From assembly GCF_010093815.1 (NCBI RefSeq), contig NW_022985568.1:436449-500448 (forward strand): a stretch of 64,000 nt of DNA, written 5' to 3'. Below are positions 62,262 to 64,000 of this stretch, one piece after another. How positions within the stretch are numbered: position 1 is the first letter of the stretch; the number at the start of each line of letters is the position of its first letter. The stretch comes from Pseudovirgaria hyperparasitica (taxonomy: Eukaryota > Ascomycota > Dothideomycetes > Acrospermales > Acrospermaceae). The notes under the pieces were generated by a model, which worked only from the letters and a program-made list of their open reading frames with translations, was not told where the DNA came from and made no database searches. Position numbers and translations under genes: made by a program.

Positions 62262-63752
62262 CTAGTCGCTGTCGCTGTCGCTGCCAAGGTCGCTGAGCTC
62301 GCTAAGAGAATCATCGCTCCCTTCGTCCTCTTCATCACTCTCCATCTTCCCTTTCGTCTTCTTGGTCTTCTTCTTATTCGGGCTTCCAGCCTCGACCCCA
62401 CCTTTCCGCACCCCAGTCCGCTTAACCAGATGATCAATGACACAGCCATCCTCCCACCCGCGATACGTCTCGCTCGTATTCGCTCTGCACCTCGGACAGC
62501 TCTTCCCATGACGAATCAGGAGCTGATGCAAGGCGTACTTGAGCTCGTCGGGGATGCGGACGTCGCAGTGCGCATACGCGGTGTTTCTTGTGGCGTTTGG
62601 GGGGACCCAACCGAGCCAGGAGCAGAGACGGAAGACGTGCGTGTCGACGGCGAAGGAGGGCCGCTGGAGGCAGAAGAGCAGGACGCAGGAGGCGGTCTTT
62701 GGGCCGATGCCGGGGTACTTGACGAGTTTGTCGAAGGCCTCTTTGTCGGGGAGGAGGTGGAGATGGTCTAGTGAGATGACTGAGGCTTCGGCGAGAGCGA
62801 CTTCGCGGTCCTTCTCGTCGGCGGATTCCTTGGATGCGCCGGCGGGATCGGCATTTGGGTTAAGCAATGCGGCGCGCCTGGCTTGGTTTTCTTCGTAGAC
62901 TTGTTGTAGGATTTCCTTGATGTCTTTGCTTTTGACTTGTGCGAGTCCGCCGCTTTTGATGGCTTCGAAGACTTCTTTGACGTCTGCTCGTCGGACGGCG
63001 TCCCAGTTGACGCTGCCTTTGCCGATGCCTTCTTTGATGGTGCCAAAGCGTTGGACGAGGCCCTGGAAGGCACGGGATGAGTTCGTGCCGGATGTCGCGG
63101 CTGACAGCCGAGTACGGATGAGTGCATCGAGCACAGACGGCACTTCGCCGCAGCCGGAAACGGTCAGGGAGGGGTTCGGTATAGTCTTCGGGGCTTTCAC
63201 AGCTCCGTGTAGTTTTGACAGGACATCATTCACCTCGTGACACTCCTCTGGTGTGGGGTGTGGCCAATCGGGAAAGGGTGTTTCGCCAGGAGTGAGTCCG
63301 TAGGTGGTGTCCTTGGGCTTCTTGGCTTTCTTCGAGGGCGACCCCTTTTCCTCTGTTTTCACGACCACACTGTTGACAAGTTCTTTGGCATCAGCAACGT
63401 CAGATGCCTCGAGTTTGACCTGTTTGCGTGACCTTGATTTCTTCGCTGGAGAGGCGACGTTCTGCTTGGTATCTAGAGACTTGCCAAGGTTATGCGGAAG
63501 CTCGTCGTCTTCCTCTGATTTCACATCGCCGCGAGTTCTCTTCTTTGTGCTCCTTGGCGGTGATACAGTGGTCGATACTTGTTCTTCGCTTGTGTGTTTG
63601 GCGGTTCTCCTTGATCCAGGGGTAGCTTTTCTAGTGTTACGATTGGCTGGCACAGGCGTAGGAGGTGGACTTGAAAGCTGCTGCGGCTCAGTCTTCAATA
63701 TCGAATTGATGCCTCCTGCTGCTGCTGCGGAGTTGCGAGTCGTGCGAGTCAT
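62262..63752 (-). CDS. HhH-GPD DNA glycosylase (endonuclease III-like)
   Basis: Base-excision repair protein, single exon, 496 residues. Residues 1-160 are basic and disordered with candidate nuclear signals (KKRTRGDVK, KKSRSRKQVK). The glycosylase core follows: EVPSVLDALIRTRLSAATSG, RAFQGLVQRFGTIKEGIGK. The helix-hairpin-helix is KYPGIGPKTASCVLLF (about 346-361), with Lys 352 at the EndoIII catalytic lysine position, and VDTHVFRLCSWLGW gives the catalytic Asp, about 370. The iron-sulphur cysteine set of EndoIII is not conserved; only CPRC and a later Cys are seen. This fits a bifunctional-type enzyme without the cluster. The tail is acidic and Ser-rich (SDEEDEGSDDSLSE). The damaged base it removes is unknown. 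Confidence 0.92.
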   Translation of the reverse strand: MTRTTRNSAAAAGGINSILKTEPQQLSSPPPTPVPANRNTRKATPGSRRTAKHTSEEQVSTTVSPPRSTKKRTRGDVKSEEDDELPHNLGKSLDTKQNVASPAKKSRSRKQVKLEASDVADAKELVNSVVVKTEEKGSPSKKAKKPKDTTYGLTPGETPFPDWPHPTPEECHEVNDVLSKLHGAVKAPKTIPNPSLTVSGCGEVPSVLDALIRTRLSAATSGTNSSRAFQGLVQRFGTIKEGIGKGSVNWDAVRRADVKEVFEAIKSGGLAQVKSKDIKEILQQVYEENQARRAALLNPNADPAGASKESADEKDREVALAEASVISLDHLHLLPDKEAFDKLVKYPGIGPKTASCVLLFCLQRPSFAVDTHVFRLCSWLGWVPPNATRNTAYAHCDVRIPDELKYALHQLLIRHGKSCPRCRANTSETYRGWEDGCVIDHLVKRTGVRKGGVEAGSPNKKKTKKTKGKMESDEEDEGSDDSLSELSDLGSDSDSD

Positions 63753-64000
63753 GCTTCTATGTTGTATTCTACAGAGTTTCGAGAACTGTATATGTACTTG
63801 CTGCGACGATATCGGCCTCTGGAGAAGTGTTATGCGAGCAATACGCCCTATCGTAAAGGAAGCAATATTGGAAGGGGTAATCCGATTAAAGTACCATAAA
63901 CGAAGCCTTACTGATTGGCGAGAACGAGACGAGTAGTCTAGTGAGTATTATTATAGTAGACAGAACACACCAAAGGAGTTAATGAGCAACTATGGGTGAA
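63753..64000. other. Upstream flank of the glycosylase gene
   Basis: 248 bases to the window edge. No gene seen; any neighbouring gene lies outside. Confidence 0.4.

Overview
The window is nuclear DNA from a filamentous ascomycete (Pezizomycotina; Dothideomycetes is my best guess, from gene content only). Support for a fungus: a complete eEF3 (the fungal third elongation factor), many 47-66 nt GT-AG introns, a Slt2/Mpk1-type MAP kinase, an Inn1-like C2 protein, two P450s, a Pth11-like membrane protein and secreted or GPI-anchored fungal proteins. Genes are on both strands with no operon structure. I see no rRNA or tRNA gene, no CRISPR array, and no recognisable transposon or virus-derived element.

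Layout. 0-12.4 kb is a dense housekeeping block: NADP-isocitrate dehydrogenase (-), a secreted histidine phosphatase (-), eIF3i (-), an SH3 protein (-), C1-tetrahydrofolate synthase (+) and a 98-residue conserved protein in three tiny exons (-). 12.4-17.1 kb is a gene-poor stretch. 17-26.9 kb holds an F-box-like cysteine-rich protein (-), two tail-to-tail P450s (+/-), a conserved unknown protein (-) and a GPI-type cysteine-rich surface protein (-). 29-41.9 kb holds eEF3 (-), an MFS transporter (+), the cell-wall-integrity MAP kinase (+), a microsatellite-rich spacer and the Inn1-like cytokinesis protein (-). 43.6-52 kb holds an SDR (+), RNase P/MRP subunit Pop1 (-), a second SDR (-) and a Pth11-like 7-TM protein (-). 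52.7-54.9 kb is an accessory-looking segment: an AT-rich stretch with four CACGTG palindromes, an orphan gene with 48-bp repeats (-) and a second possible orphan gene (+). 55-64 kb holds a dienelactone hydrolase (-), a secreted CREG-like protein (-), a 964-residue unknown protein (+) and an HhH-GPD DNA glycosylase (-).

Gene models were spliced by eye. Exon ends were accepted where GT-AG sites, reading phase and (for known families) conserved sequence agreed; all lengths given sum to whole codons. Several exons are very small (11 nt in two genes). The housekeeping genes share no single pathway. IDP (NADPH) and C1-THF synthase (folate one-carbon units) are both probably made in mitochondrial and cytosolic forms. 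eIF3i, eEF3 and Pop1 serve translation and RNA processing. The MAP kinase and Inn1-like protein both relate to wall and septum biology. I do not see a convincing new multi-gene system. The least explained pieces are the 52.7-54.9 kb segment, the 98-residue protein and the duplicated cysteine module at 26 kb.
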